Positions 17,819 to 27,410 of a stretch of 51,386 bases of DNA are shown one piece after another. The notes beneath the pieces are model-generated. The model was not told where the DNA came from. It saw only the letters and a program-made list of their open reading frames with translations, and ran no database searches. Position 1 is the first letter of the stretch, and every line of letters starts with the position of its first letter. The stretch is from positions 1 through 51,386 of the forward strand of contig JALHPY010000013.1 of the NCBI GenBank assembly GCA_022842305.1, written 5' to 3'. The position numbers were made by a program, and so were the translations under genes. This DNA comes from Rubrivivax sp. (lineage in GTDB: Bacteria; Pseudomonadota; Gammaproteobacteria; Burkholderiales; Burkholderiaceae_C).

Positions 17819-19020
17819 CTTCTAGCGGTGCTGCACATGTCGCGTGGACACGAAAGTTGGTCTCGGAACTTTTTGATGTTCGAGCCTCCGGAGATATTGA
17901 GTGGACATGTTGGAGCCGCGAGCAGGACTCGGCTCATCCGTATCCTGTGTATGCGAACGGTCGAGCGAGGGCTGGGCTGCATGGCTTTGCCAGTTATGCA
18001 GTTGAAAAAGGCAATGCAATCACCTTGACAGCCCGCGGAACGCCCGGGGAGCTCGGGTTTGCATTCTTTCGGGCATCTGCATTTACGCCGATTGGACGCC
18101 TCCTCGTCCTGCGGGCGAAGGGTGAAACGGCCCCTCGCTTCTTTGCACACTACTTCAATGGAGTAGTGCAGTTTGCCCAAGAGAACACCGGCGTCGCACA
18201 ACTAACAGCGCCGCAAGTGACTCGGTGTGAAGTCGACTTCGCCCCATTCTCGGAACAGTGCGCCATCGCAGATGCGTTGGATGATGTGGATGAACTGCTG
18301 GCCGGGCTGGACCGCCTCATCGCCAAGAAGCGCGACCTCAAGCAGGCCGCCATGCAGCAACTCCTCACCGGCCAGACCCGGCTTCCGGGTTTTCAGGGCG
18401 AATGGGAGTCACGACCACTGGCTTCTGTAGTTGCTGACCTTGAGGCTGGCGTGAGCGTCAACTCGGTGGCGGGTGGAGGTCACCATTCACTGGGCGAGCC
18501 CGGGATACTGAAGACATCGTGCGTCGCCAACGGAGTATTCGACCCCAAGGAGTTCAAGCTCATCGACCAGCGCGAGGTCGGTCGCGCCAGACTGAGCCCA
18601 AGACAGAACACGTTGATCATCAGTCGCATGAATACGCCCAACCTCGTTGGCGAAGTTGGATTCGTTGGACAGGACTACCCCTACCTATTCCTGCCCGACC
18701 GACTTTGGATGACGCGCTTTCGATCCGACAGCGGCCTCTGGCCCAAGTGGCTCGCGCACCAAATGAGCAACCCCATCACCCAAGCCGCAATAAAGGATCT
18801 CGCTTCCGGTACAAGCGGCAGCATGAAGAACATCGCCAAGAACAAGCTGCTCGCTTTGACTCTGGACTTTCCTCCATCGGGTGAACAGGAGGCCATTTCC
18901 GCCGTCCTCTCCGACATGGACGCCGAACTCACCGCCCTAGCAGCCCGCCGCGACAAGACCCGCGCGCTCAAGCAAGGGATGATGCAAGAACTCCTGACCG
19001 GAAGAACCCGCCTGGTATGA
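17815..19020 (+). CDS. hsdS: Type I restriction-modification system, specificity subunit S
   Basis: A 401-residue DNA-recognition subunit. It has the two-fold design of HsdS: target-recognition domain 1 (about residues 5-135), a conserved helix (about 145-185, ending LKQAAMQQLLTGQTRLPGF), recognition domain 2 (about 190-350) and a second conserved helix (about 360-401, ending ALKQGMMQELLTGRTRLV). The two helical repeats resemble each other, as expected. Recognition domain 1 is coded by DNA visibly less GC-rich than hsdM and the repeats, the usual sign of domain exchange. ATG 17815 overlaps the hsdM stop. The recognised sequence cannot be predicted by eye. Confidence 0.93.
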   Translation: MTSSGAAHVAWTRKLVSELFDVRASGDIEWTCWSREQDSAHPYPVYANGRARAGLHGFASYAVEKGNAITLTARGTPGELGFAFFRASAFTPIGRLLVLRAKGETAPRFFAHYFNGVVQFAQENTGVAQLTAPQVTRCEVDFAPFSEQCAIADALDDVDELLAGLDRLIAKKRDLKQAAMQQLLTGQTRLPGFQGEWESRPLASVVADLEAGVSVNSVAGGGHHSLGEPGILKTSCVANGVFDPKEFKLIDQREVGRARLSPRQNTLIISRMNTPNLVGEVGFVGQDYPYLFLPDRLWMTRFRSDSGLWPKWLAHQMSNPITQAAIKDLASGTSGSMKNIAKNKLLALTLDFPPSGEQEAISAVLSDMDAELTALAARRDKTRALKQGMMQELLTGRTRLV

Positions 19021-19030
19021 GCCCCGTTCG

Positions 19031-20182
19031 ATGACCCAGACCCAGCCGCCACGCCGTCCACGCGCCGCACGGCCGCGCAAGGCGCCAGCGCCCGTCACTG
19101 CGCCGGCACCTGCGGCGGTCATGGTGGTTGCGGCGTCGCTGGCCACCGACATCCAGCGGCTGATCGACGGCGCGCGCCAGCGTGCGGCGGCCGCAGTGAA
19201 TGCCGAGCTGACGTTGCTGTACTGGCAGGTGGGCACGCGCATCCGGCAAGACGTGCTGGGCGCGCAGCGCGCCGACTACGGCGCCACCGTGGTGGCCGGC
19301 CTGGCGCGGCAGCTCACGCTGGCCTACGGGCGGGGCTGGAGCGAAAAGCAGCTGTGGCACTGTCTCCGCACCGCGGAGACTTTCCCCGATGAGCAGACTC
19401 TCTCCGCACTGCGGAGAGAATTGAGCTGGACGCACATCAAGACGCTGATGTACGTGGACGACGCGCTGAAGCGCGACTTCTACACCCAGCTGTGCCTGCT
19501 GGAAGGCTGGAGCGTCCGCCAACTGCAGGAACGGATGCAGAGCCTGCTGTTCGAACGCAGCGCCATCAGCCGGCAGCCCCAAGCCACCGCCCAGCATGCG
19601 CTGCAGGCGTTGCGGCGCGAAGAACGGCCCAGCCCGGCGCTGCTGCTGAAAGACCCGTACGTGCTGGATTTCCTGGGCCTGAATGACCGCTACCTCGAGC
19701 GCGACCTGGAAGACGCCATCCTGCGCGAGATCGAGCAGTTCTTGCTGGAACTGGGCGCGGGCTTCACCTTCGTCGCGCGGCAGAAGCGCATACAGATCGA
19801 CGACGACGACTTCTACATCGACCTGCTGTTCTACAACCGCAAGCTGCAGCGCCTGGTGGCGGTGGAGCTGAAGATCGGTGACTTCCGCCCCGAGCACAAG
19901 GGCCAGATGGAGCTGTACCTGCGCTGGCTGGCCCGGCACGAGCAGGAGCCGGGCGAACAGCCGCCGCTGGGCATCATCCTGTGCACCGGCAAGAAGCAGG
20001 AACAGATCGAACTGCTGGAGCTGGACAAGAGCGGCATCCACGTCGCCGAGTACTTGACGGTGCTGCCGCCGCGCCCGGCGCTGCAGCGCAAACTTCAGCA
20101 GGCCATCGCCACGGCCCGCCAGCGCCTGCAGGCCGACGCCACGAATTTGTCGACGCCAGAACCCGGAAAGGCCCCGACATGA
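19031..20182 (+). CDS. YhcG-like PDDEXK nuclease domain protein (DUF1016)
   Basis: A 383-residue protein with an N-terminal DUF1016_N helical domain (about residues 40-180, with LTLLYWQVGTRI and the segment GRGWSEKQLWHCLR) and a C-terminal PDDEXK nuclease domain (about 205-360). The nuclease core is FYIDLLFYNRKLQRLVAVEL followed by K: D264, E279 and K281. The first about 35 residues are a Pro/Ala/Arg-rich extension. YhcG-type proteins are commonly embedded in type I RM loci; their role is unclear, with anti-phage and junction-resolving functions proposed. It is only 10 bp after hsdS, and its stop overlaps the hsdR start by four bases, so it belongs to the same operon. Confidence 0.88.
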   Translation: MTQTQPPRRPRAARPRKAPAPVTAPAPAAVMVVAASLATDIQRLIDGARQRAAAAVNAELTLLYWQVGTRIRQDVLGAQRADYGATVVAGLARQLTLAYGRGWSEKQLWHCLRTAETFPDEQTLSALRRELSWTHIKTLMYVDDALKRDFYTQLCLLEGWSVRQLQERMQSLLFERSAISRQPQATAQHALQALRREERPSPALLLKDPYVLDFLGLNDRYLERDLEDAILREIEQFLLELGAGFTFVARQKRIQIDDDDFYIDLLFYNRKLQRLVAVELKIGDFRPEHKGQMELYLRWLARHEQEPGEQPPLGIILCTGKKQEQIELLELDKSGIHVAEYLTVLPPRPALQRKLQQAIATARQRLQADATNLSTPEPGKAPT

Positions 20183-23100
20183 CGCCGCCACTTCGGCCTG
20201 AGCGCATCACGCAGAACCGCGTGATCGATGGCCTTACTGCCGCGCAGGCGAAGGGCGGCCAGGGCTACCGCTATCTGGGTGACTGGAGCAAGCGCGAAGG
20301 CAACCGGTGCGTGGAGGCTGAGCACCTGCGGGCCAACCTGAAGACGCGCGGCTACTCCGATGCCCACATCTCGCAGGCCGTGCACAAGCTGCTGGCGGCG
20401 GCGGATGCAACGGGCATCACGCTGTACCAGGTGAACCTGCGCACCTACCAGCTGCTGCGCTATGGCGTGCAGGTGCAGGTGGCTGCCGGTGCGCCGCATG
20501 AGACGGTTCACCTGATCGACTGGGCCAACCCGGCCCAGAACGACTTTGCGCTGGCCCAAGAAGTGACGCTCAAGGGTGGCCACGAGCGCCGGCCCGACAT
20601 CGTGCTGTACGTGAACGGCATCGCCCTGGTGGTGATCGAGCTGAAGCGCAGCTCGGTCGACACCGCCAATGGCATCCGCCAGCTCATCACCAACCAGGAA
20701 GAGATCTTCAACCTGGCGTTCTTCAGCACCGTGCAGTTGGTGCTGGCCGGCAGCGACTCGCAGGGCCTGCGTTACGGCACGACGGGCACGCCAGAGAAGT
20801 TCTTCGTCGAATGGAAGCACCACCAGGCGGGCGCGGATGATGGCAGCCTGGCAGTGGGCGAACTGCTGGACGGGCCCATGCGGCAGGTGCTGGCCCCAGA
20901 GCGCCTGCTGGACCTGATGCGCAACTTCGTGATCTTCGACGCCGGCCAGAAGAAGGTGCCGCGCCTGCATCAGTTTGAAGGCGTGAAGGCGGCGCAGGAG
21001 CGCATCAAGAAGCACGAAGGGGGCGTGATCTGGCACACCCAGGGCAGCGGCAAGAGCATCCTGATGGTGCTGATCGCCAAGTGGCTTCTGGAACACGACC
21101 CCGACGCGCGCATCCTGGTGGTGACCGACCGCGACGAGCTGGACAAGCAGATCGAAGGCGTGATGAAGAACGCCGGCGTGATCGGCGCGGAATCGCCTTC
21201 ACCGCGCATCCTGTCGCGCAGGGACTTGGTGGACAAGCTGGGTTCGGCAGCGCCGCGCCTGATGTGCGCGCTGATCCACAAGATCGACGCATCGGATCTG
21301 AAGGGCAGCCCGCCCAAGGTGGCCGGCCGCTTCTACGTTTTCGTGGACGAGTGCCACCGCACCCAGGGCGGCGGCATGAACAAGCAGATGAAGCGCTGGC
21401 TGCCGAATGCCGTGTTCATCGGCTTTACCGGCACGCCGCTGCTGCGCCGTGACCGGCAGACCACGCGCGAGGTGTTCGGCACCTTCATCCACACCTACAA
21501 GTTCGACCAGGCCGTGGCCGACAAGGTGGTGCTGGACCTGAAGTACGAGGCCCGCAACGTGCCCCAGCGGTTGGACTCGCGCAAGGCCATCGACGACTGG
21601 TTCGAGAAGGCGGCCAAGGGCTTGAACAACTTCCAGAAGTCGGTGCTGCGCAAGCGCTGGGCGACGATGGAAGAGCTGATGAGTTCGGGCGAGCGCAAGC
21701 AGCGCATCCTGGCCAACATCATTCACGATTTCGGTGTGCGCCCGCGCCTGAACAATGACCGTGGCACGGCCATCCTGGTGGCCGCGTCGATCTACGACGC
21801 CTGCCACTACTACCGCCTGTTCCAGAACACCAGCTTCGGCAAGTACTGTGGGCTGATCACATCGTACGAGCCCCATCACAACGCGATTTCGCAGGAGCCC
21901 AAGGACAGCGACGAGCGCTACAAGTTCGACACCTATACCAAGCATGTGCTGGCCAAGGACCAGACCACGGTGCAGTACGAAACCGAGATGAAGCGGCGCT
22001 TCAAGGACGAACCGGCAAACCTGAAGCTGCTGATCGTGGTGAGCAAGCTGCTGACGGGCTTCGATGCGCCCAGTTGCACCTACATCTACCTGGACAACGA
22101 GCTGCGCGACCACAACCTGTTCCAGGCCATCTGTCGCACCAACCGGCTTGACGGCGAAGACAAGGACTACGGCCATGTCGTCGACTACAAGGAGTTGTTC
22201 AGCAACGTGCAGAACGCCATCGCGGTGTACACCTCGGACGAGATCGACACCGAGAGCTGCGGCGACGATGGCAATGTCATCGTCAAGGACTGGCGCGAGG
22301 AAGGCAAGGCCCGGCTGGACGCGGCCCGGGAAGCCCTGCTGTACCTGTGCGCGCCGGTCAAGCAGCCCCAAGGCATTGAGCAGCACATCCACTACTTCTG
22401 CGGTGATGCGGCGAACCCCACCGCACTGAACGACACCGAGCCGCTGCGCATCTCTTTCTACAAGGCGGTGGCCGCGTACGTGCGGGCCTACTCCGAGCTG
22501 GCGCAGAACCTGGAAGAGGCAGGCTACAGCGCGGTGCAGATTGCGGCCTTCGAGCAGGAAACCCAGTTCTACACCGAGGTGCGTGCGGCCATCAAGAACC
22601 ACTCGGGCGAAGAACTGGACATCAAACCGTTCGAGGCCGATATGCGCCACCTCATCAACAGCTACGTGCTGGCCGACCCTGCCGACCTGCTGGGCGACCT
22701 GAGCTCGCTGTCGCTGACCGAACTGATCATCCAGACGGGCATCCACGATGCCATCGCAAAGAAGTTGAACGAGAAGGGCAAGCTGTCTCGCAACGCCATC
22801 GCTGAGGGCATCATCAACAACGTCCGCAAGACCATCATCCGCGATCAGTTGACGGACCCGATGTTCTACGAGGAGATGTCGAAGCTGCTTGAGGACCTGA
22901 TCAAGCAGAAGCACGACGACACCGAATCCTACGAGCAGTTCTTGAAGAAGGCCGAAGAGCTGGCCAAGAAGCTTGGAACGGGCAAGGGTGAGAACGATGT
23001 ACCTGCCGAATTGCATGGCAACAAAGAGGCGACGGTGCTGTACAACAACCTGCCTGCGGTGCTGGCGGCCTCAGTGCCCCCGCACACGGCGGCTGAGCCC

Positions 23101-23298
23101 GAGCCAGCTTTTGGTGACGAGTGTCTTGATCTGGCTTTGAAGTTGGACAAGGCCATCAGGGAAAAGGCCCCGGCGGGCTGGAAGGGCGACTCGGCGCGGG
23201 AGGCCCAGGTGCTGAACGCCATCTATCCGATCATGAAGAAGAACAAGGCGGCAACGCAGGCCATCTTCGACATCATCAAGAACCAGCCGGGCTACTGA
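20179..23298 (+). CDS. hsdR: Type I restriction-modification system, restriction subunit R
   Basis: A 1039-residue motor-nuclease of type I restriction enzymes. ATG 20179 overlaps the preceding stop and gives the standard N-terminus. The HSDR_N nuclease domain has the catalytic pattern PDIVLYVNGIALVVIELKR (D140, E154, K156). The SF2 helicase core follows: Walker A HTQGSGKS (286-293), DECHRTQ (390-396), GFTGTPL, and motif VI in ICRTNRLDGEDKDYG. The C-terminal about 250 residues are helical and bind the methylase. It translocates DNA and cuts unmodified molecules at a distance from the HsdS site. All catalytic motifs look intact, so the system should be active. Confidence 0.95.
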   Translation: MTPPLRPERITQNRVIDGLTAAQAKGGQGYRYLGDWSKREGNRCVEAEHLRANLKTRGYSDAHISQAVHKLLAAADATGITLYQVNLRTYQLLRYGVQVQVAAGAPHETVHLIDWANPAQNDFALAQEVTLKGGHERRPDIVLYVNGIALVVIELKRSSVDTANGIRQLITNQEEIFNLAFFSTVQLVLAGSDSQGLRYGTTGTPEKFFVEWKHHQAGADDGSLAVGELLDGPMRQVLAPERLLDLMRNFVIFDAGQKKVPRLHQFEGVKAAQERIKKHEGGVIWHTQGSGKSILMVLIAKWLLEHDPDARILVVTDRDELDKQIEGVMKNAGVIGAESPSPRILSRRDLVDKLGSAAPRLMCALIHKIDASDLKGSPPKVAGRFYVFVDECHRTQGGGMNKQMKRWLPNAVFIGFTGTPLLRRDRQTTREVFGTFIHTYKFDQAVADKVVLDLKYEARNVPQRLDSRKAIDDWFEKAAKGLNNFQKSVLRKRWATMEELMSSGERKQRILANIIHDFGVRPRLNNDRGTAILVAASIYDACHYYRLFQNTSFGKYCGLITSYEPHHNAISQEPKDSDERYKFDTYTKHVLAKDQTTVQYETEMKRRFKDEPANLKLLIVVSKLLTGFDAPSCTYIYLDNELRDHNLFQAICRTNRLDGEDKDYGHVVDYKELFSNVQNAIAVYTSDEIDTESCGDDGNVIVKDWREEGKARLDAAREALLYLCAPVKQPQGIEQHIHYFCGDAANPTALNDTEPLRISFYKAVAAYVRAYSELAQNLEEAGYSAVQIAAFEQETQFYTEVRAAIKNHSGEELDIKPFEADMRHLINSYVLADPADLLGDLSSLSLTELIIQTGIHDAIAKKLNEKGKLSRNAIAEGIINNVRKTIIRDQLTDPMFYEEMSKLLEDLIKQKHDDTESYEQFLKKAEELAKKLGTGKGENDVPAELHGNKEATVLYNNLPAVLAASVPPHTAAEPEPAFGDECLDLALKLDKAIREKAPAGWKGDSAREAQVLNAIYPIMKKNKAATQAIFDIIKNQPGY

Positions 23299-24014
23299 TG
23301 AGCGAAGTGTTCGAGCTGGGCGAGATCACGATCAGCCTGACGCGCAAGAGCGTCAAGAACGTGCACCTCACCGTGCATCCGCCCGAGGGGCGAGTGAGCT
23401 TAGTCGCGCCGACCAATACCCGGACGGAAGTGGCGCGGGCCTATGCCATCTCCAAGCTCGGGTGGATTCGGCTGCAACAGCAGGCGCTGCGCGACCAGGC
23501 GCGGGAGACTCAGCGTCAGTACGTTGAGCGCGAGAGCCACCGGCTGTGGGGCCGGAACCATCTGCTGACGATTGTCGAGGCCGATGCCAAGCCGGCCGTC
23601 AAGCTCGACCACCGGCAAATAACGCTCTCAGTGCGGCCTGGCAGTGACGCCGCGAAGCGCGCCGAAGTGATGCACGCATGGCACAAGCGACTGCTTCACA
23701 CCGTTGTCCCGGTCATGATTGCTCGGTGGGAGCCGCGTCTGGGCGTCACCGTCGCGGGGTACTTCCTGCAGCGCATGAAGACAAAGTGGGGCAGTTGCAA
23801 CCACGCGGCCGGCAACATCCGGATGAATACTGAGCTGGTGAAGAAGCCGAAGGACTTGGTCGAGTACGTGGTGGTCCACGAGATGCTGCATCTGCTGGAG
23901 CCAACGCACAACGAGCGCTTCCTTGCGCTGCTGACCCGGCACTGGCCGCAGTGGCATGAGTCGCGAAGGGAGCTGAATGCGCTTCCCCTCAGCACAGAGA
24001 CTTGGTCTGAGTAG
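23298..24014 (+). CDS. YgjP-like (SprT/DUF45) zinc metallopeptidase
   Basis: A 238-residue protein of the YgjP-like metallopeptidase family. The zinc-binding HExxH is HEMLH at 194-198, with the downstream ligand region EPTHNERF (H204), and the family signature RMKTKWGSCN at about 159-168. The ATG shares its first base with the hsdR stop (TGATG), so it is co-translated. Members of this family are recurrent companions of type I RM operons, with no established substrate; clearing of restriction complexes, as ClpXP does for HsdR in E. coli, is one possible role, but it is only an idea. Confidence 0.88.
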   Translation: MSEVFELGEITISLTRKSVKNVHLTVHPPEGRVSLVAPTNTRTEVARAYAISKLGWIRLQQQALRDQARETQRQYVERESHRLWGRNHLLTIVEADAKPAVKLDHRQITLSVRPGSDAAKRAEVMHAWHKRLLHTVVPVMIARWEPRLGVTVAGYFLQRMKTKWGSCNHAAGNIRMNTELVKKPKDLVEYVVVHEMLHLLEPTHNERFLALLTRHWPQWHESRRELNALPLSTETWSE

Positions 24015-24096
24015 TCGGCAAGTTCGAATGCTCCGTCAGGCCGCTTCGAGATTGGCGGCGCGCGGCGAGTCCACGCCACATAGGGGGTAGGAACTG

Positions 24097-27078
24097 ATGG
24101 CGGCTAACAAGCCAACGATGAAGATGCCCGAACTCTTGGTCTTCGCCAGGTTGTTCGTTGTCGGCATCGTGGGTGCGGAGGTGTGCCGGACGACCTTCTA
24201 CCTTGGCGCCGGGTTCGCTCAAGAGCTGAATGACACAGCCCTCTGGGCGAAGGTCGTCGGAGTCCTCGCCGGACTGGTTCTCTGTCTGACCTATGCGGTC
24301 AAACGAGGTGCTTTCGTTGCCGCTGCGCGAATGGGCCGCAGTCTTCGACTCGACCTGCTGATGGCGATAGGCGTCGGAGTCTGGTCCAACGAACTGGCTT
24401 CGCCGTGGCTCTCGAAGTTCCATGCGGCGCTGAAGTCCGCGGATCCGCACTGGACGCCAGTCATCTTCCTCCTTCTCTGCGTTGTGCTGTTGTCGCCCCT
24501 CGTTCAGCAGTACCGTCCAAGGACGAAAAGGGCGTCTTCGCAGCTGTACTTCATTGCGGACGAGGAAATCGGCGACGAAAAGGACGATCTACTGGCGAGC
24601 GAGGGGCAGGCAAAGTCGTTTGCGGAAACAGTCCTAGCGAGCGGTGCCCACCCAGGCCTGGTCTTTGGTGTCGATGGTCCATGGGGTGTCGGCAAGACCA
24701 GCTTCATCAATCTTGCTGAGCGCTATTGGGAAGGCGCGGGGGACAAGGTCATCGTCTGTCGCTTCGAGCCGCTGCGCTATGCCTCCGAGCCTGACCTTGC
24801 AGACCGCCTGATTCGCGACCTGACCGCCGCAATTCAAAGCAAGGTCTTCGCCCCAGAGTTCAGGCCCGCGGCGTCCCGGTACTCCCGGTTGATCAAGGGA
24901 AAGGCCGACGTTTCGTTCCTGGGCTTCAAGATTTCAATGGAGCCCTCGCAGGAGACGGTCGATGAACTTCTCGATGACATTGACGAGGTACTTCGCCGCA
25001 TCGGCCGCCGCGTGATCATCGTTATCGACGACTTGGATCGCTTAGACGCGAAGACGACGAACAACGTTCTGTTCGCAACGAGGCGCACGTTCAAGCTCTC
25101 TCAGGCAACCTATGTCCTGTGCTATGACACAGAGGTCCTTGCTGGCGGCAAGGAAGAGGGGTCGAGAGCGCGCGAGTTCCTGGAAAAGTTTGTGACGGTC
25201 AAATTGAGCCTCTTCGTCGACAGCTCTAGCCTTCGCAACTTCTTGAAGCGCAATTGGGAGCGCGCCGAGAGCCAACTGGGCTCTGTACCCTCAGACACGA
25301 TGGTCAAGCTCGGCGCTGTACTCAGCGAGTTGGCAGAAGTTCTGGGCGGTGAACTGGCTGCAAAGTACTTGCCTCTGGTTGGAGACATGCGCAAGTTGAA
25401 GCGCTTCGTCAACGCGATACTTCTCATGCAGATTGAGAAGACCAATTTGGGTCGGACCGACTTCAACAAACGAGACCTCATCAACCTCATGCTGCTGCAT
25501 CTGAACTACCCCGGGTTGTTCAGACGCATTTACGCCGAAGAAACCGAGGGACGCAGCGGCACATTCTCCGTGCATCGGGAGTACGGAGAGAGCGAGTTCA
25601 AGAACTCTGAGGCCTTCGCGAAGGCAGTGGAGGAGTATCAAGGCTCAGCAGGATTCCTGCTGACTCAGCTGTTTGACGTTGAAGCTTTGAAACTTGGAGC
25701 TCGCACCGAAGTCGAGGAGGCCGTGCTCAGGTCGCGGGCGTGCTTCAATCTTGAAGAACTCAGAAACCTAGAGAGTTACTTGAAGCTCATCGTGCGCTTC
25801 GCGACACCCGAGCCGCAGCAAACATTTGTGCTGTACCAAGATGCCGTGGAACAGGTCCGGAAGGGCACTTCCATCACTTCAGTGCTCACATTGCCGGACT
25901 TCGAATTGGGGCGAGGGGAGCATGCGCACGACCAGTTCTGGAGGGTGCTGGTCAATCAATCTCATGACTTCACCGGCATCCTTGCCCACGAGGCAATTGA
26001 GACGCTCATTGAGTACCTGCCGCGTTACTCTGCGTTCGAGAACGACGATCGGGGACTGCGACAGCGGTCGATCTATTCACTCTTGCGACTGCTGGATCGA
26101 GCCGGCTGGGGAAGGACATCCGGGCGCCGACTGCCGAACAGTGCTGAGAATGTCGTAGAGATCGCGCGGCGGATTTTCGGTGAGGGCATATATCGCGGGA
26201 GCGGCTTACTCGAACGGCTGGCGAGCCCCGACCGTGGTGCTCTAGGTTGGAACGACCTCATGTTGTTCCGACTGCAGTGCTCTGCCGATCGCCAGGGGCA
26301 GCTGTACAACCTGCACACCGCGCTCATCTTTGATCAGGACGAGACGGCCGAAACATCCGGACTTGTCAGCAAGCTCGCGCTCTTGGGGATGAGGAAGCTG
26401 TCTCAAGAGGTTTTCGGCCTGTTCAAGCGAACCTATATTGACTCGCAGCGGAACTTCCTTGCGGAAGCGAATGGGGTGCCAGTGGGGACGTTCCTCGGCT
26501 TGGCCTTCGCGAACCTCGGAGAACAGGCGTCACTGGACCCCCAGTCCGAGCATGGTGACACTTCGATCGCGCGGCGCATCGCTTCGGCGCGCTCTGTAGT
26601 CAAGTCCTTCGTGATTTACCAACTCAGCAATTCGCTGCCTCCAAAGGGTTCAGGCGTGGGCTGCGGGCACTACAACGAGGACGGCGTCGAGGACGGCGGA
26701 GGCATAGCGAAGTTGATGAACGACTACATGTTCGGCACGTGCTTCAACCCCGAAGTCCACGAGAGCAACGTCCTTCTATTCCTCGACCACTGCCTGTCCC
26801 ATCTGAGCAGCTCCTTCTTCTCGGGCAGGGACGAGCAGGGCTACTTCGCGACCAAGGCTGAACTTTCCGGAGGTCTCGATCCGAGGGAGATGGGACGCTA
26901 CTGGCGACAGCATCGTGATCTGATCCGTGGGCAGGACTTGCAGATCAGTCAGCGATGTGTCTTCACGCCGAACTATGTTGCTTCGTATCGCGACGACGTC
27001 GCTGACGTTTTCACTGTGCTCGATGAATTGGCCGACGAGTCATCCGCACCTACACATGAGGCAGAACCCGCAATGTGA
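24097..27078 (+). CDS. Large membrane-anchored KAP-family P-loop NTPase
   Basis: A 993-residue protein. The N-terminus (about 1-140) has three or four hydrophobic segments (about 12-30, 50-66, 86-102, 119-135), placing it in the inner membrane. The NTPase domain has Walker A GPWGVGKTS (194-202) and Walker B VIIVIDDLDRLD (306-317), the pattern of the KAP group of STAND-like NTPases. Residues about 450-993 are a long helical region without a domain I recognise, including a polar C-terminal third. KAP NTPases with large unknown C-termini occur in several anti-phage loci as sensors or membrane effectors. It starts 82 bp after the peptidase gene with its own purine-rich stretch (AGGGGGTAGGA), so it may be in the same transcript or separately driven. 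Confidence 0.82.
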   Translation: MAANKPTMKMPELLVFARLFVVGIVGAEVCRTTFYLGAGFAQELNDTALWAKVVGVLAGLVLCLTYAVKRGAFVAAARMGRSLRLDLLMAIGVGVWSNELASPWLSKFHAALKSADPHWTPVIFLLLCVVLLSPLVQQYRPRTKRASSQLYFIADEEIGDEKDDLLASEGQAKSFAETVLASGAHPGLVFGVDGPWGVGKTSFINLAERYWEGAGDKVIVCRFEPLRYASEPDLADRLIRDLTAAIQSKVFAPEFRPAASRYSRLIKGKADVSFLGFKISMEPSQETVDELLDDIDEVLRRIGRRVIIVIDDLDRLDAKTTNNVLFATRRTFKLSQATYVLCYDTEVLAGGKEEGSRAREFLEKFVTVKLSLFVDSSSLRNFLKRNWERAESQLGSVPSDTMVKLGAVLSELAEVLGGELAAKYLPLVGDMRKLKRFVNAILLMQIEKTNLGRTDFNKRDLINLMLLHLNYPGLFRRIYAEETEGRSGTFSVHREYGESEFKNSEAFAKAVEEYQGSAGFLLTQLFDVEALKLGARTEVEEAVLRSRACFNLEELRNLESYLKLIVRFATPEPQQTFVLYQDAVEQVRKGTSITSVLTLPDFELGRGEHAHDQFWRVLVNQSHDFTGILAHEAIETLIEYLPRYSAFENDDRGLRQRSIYSLLRLLDRAGWGRTSGRRLPNSAENVVEIARRIFGEGIYRGSGLLERLASPDRGALGWNDLMLFRLQCSADRQGQLYNLHTALIFDQDETAETSGLVSKLALLGMRKLSQEVFGLFKRTYIDSQRNFLAEANGVPVGTFLGLAFANLGEQASLDPQSEHGDTSIARRIASARSVVKSFVIYQLSNSLPPKGSGVGCGHYNEDGVEDGGGIAKLMNDYMFGTCFNPEVHESNVLLFLDHCLSHLSSSFFSGRDEQGYFATKAELSGGLDPREMGRYWRQHRDLIRGQDLQISQRCVFTPNYVASYRDDVADVFTVLDELADESSAPTHEAEPAM

Positions 27079-27410
27079 TGCCGCCCGAACCGACCTGCCC
27101 AATGTCGCTCACGTTGCACCGAGTCGCCGTAGCTCGACGGTGACATATTCAAGCGTACGGTCCGCGTTCAGACGCGGAAAGGGGCGTTCGGGAATCAGGC
27201 ATTCCAGCGCATCGTTGGTCTTCTGGAAATGCAGCAGAAGAGGCATTGCGCTTGCCCGATTCCAGGATACCCCAAAATCGGTTAACGTGGCGCATGCTTT
27301 GGCGCACGCATCCATTCCGCGGTTTCAGGGTTCCGCGCGTACCGCGAGGCGCGCTCTTAGCCGGCGGCGCTACGCGAGAGGCTGTCGGCAGCGAGGCCCA
27401 GCGCTGAGCC
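27079..27410. other. Gap between KAP gene and tniQ
   Basis: A 332-bp stretch. On the minus strand there is a possible small gene, ATG 27246 to the stop at 27109 (45 residues, with LHFQKTNDALECLIPERPF and a charged end ELRRLGAT), or a longer form from 27315. It has protein-like composition but no family I recognise and no strong ribosome site. The operator-like site at 27268-27284 lies 22 bp before its ATG and 126 bp before tniQ, so it could control either gene. Confidence 0.35.
27268..27284. promoter_or_regulatory. Second XRE-type operator copy in front of tniQ
   Basis: TACCCCAAAATCGGTTA matches the reverse complement of the perfect palindrome at 11938-11954 in 15 of 17 positions: one half-site is perfect, the other carries two changes. 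The two sites are 15.3 kb apart and bracket the cargo. They suggest control of tniQ, or of the small reverse frame, by the element's XRE protein. Confidence 0.5.
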
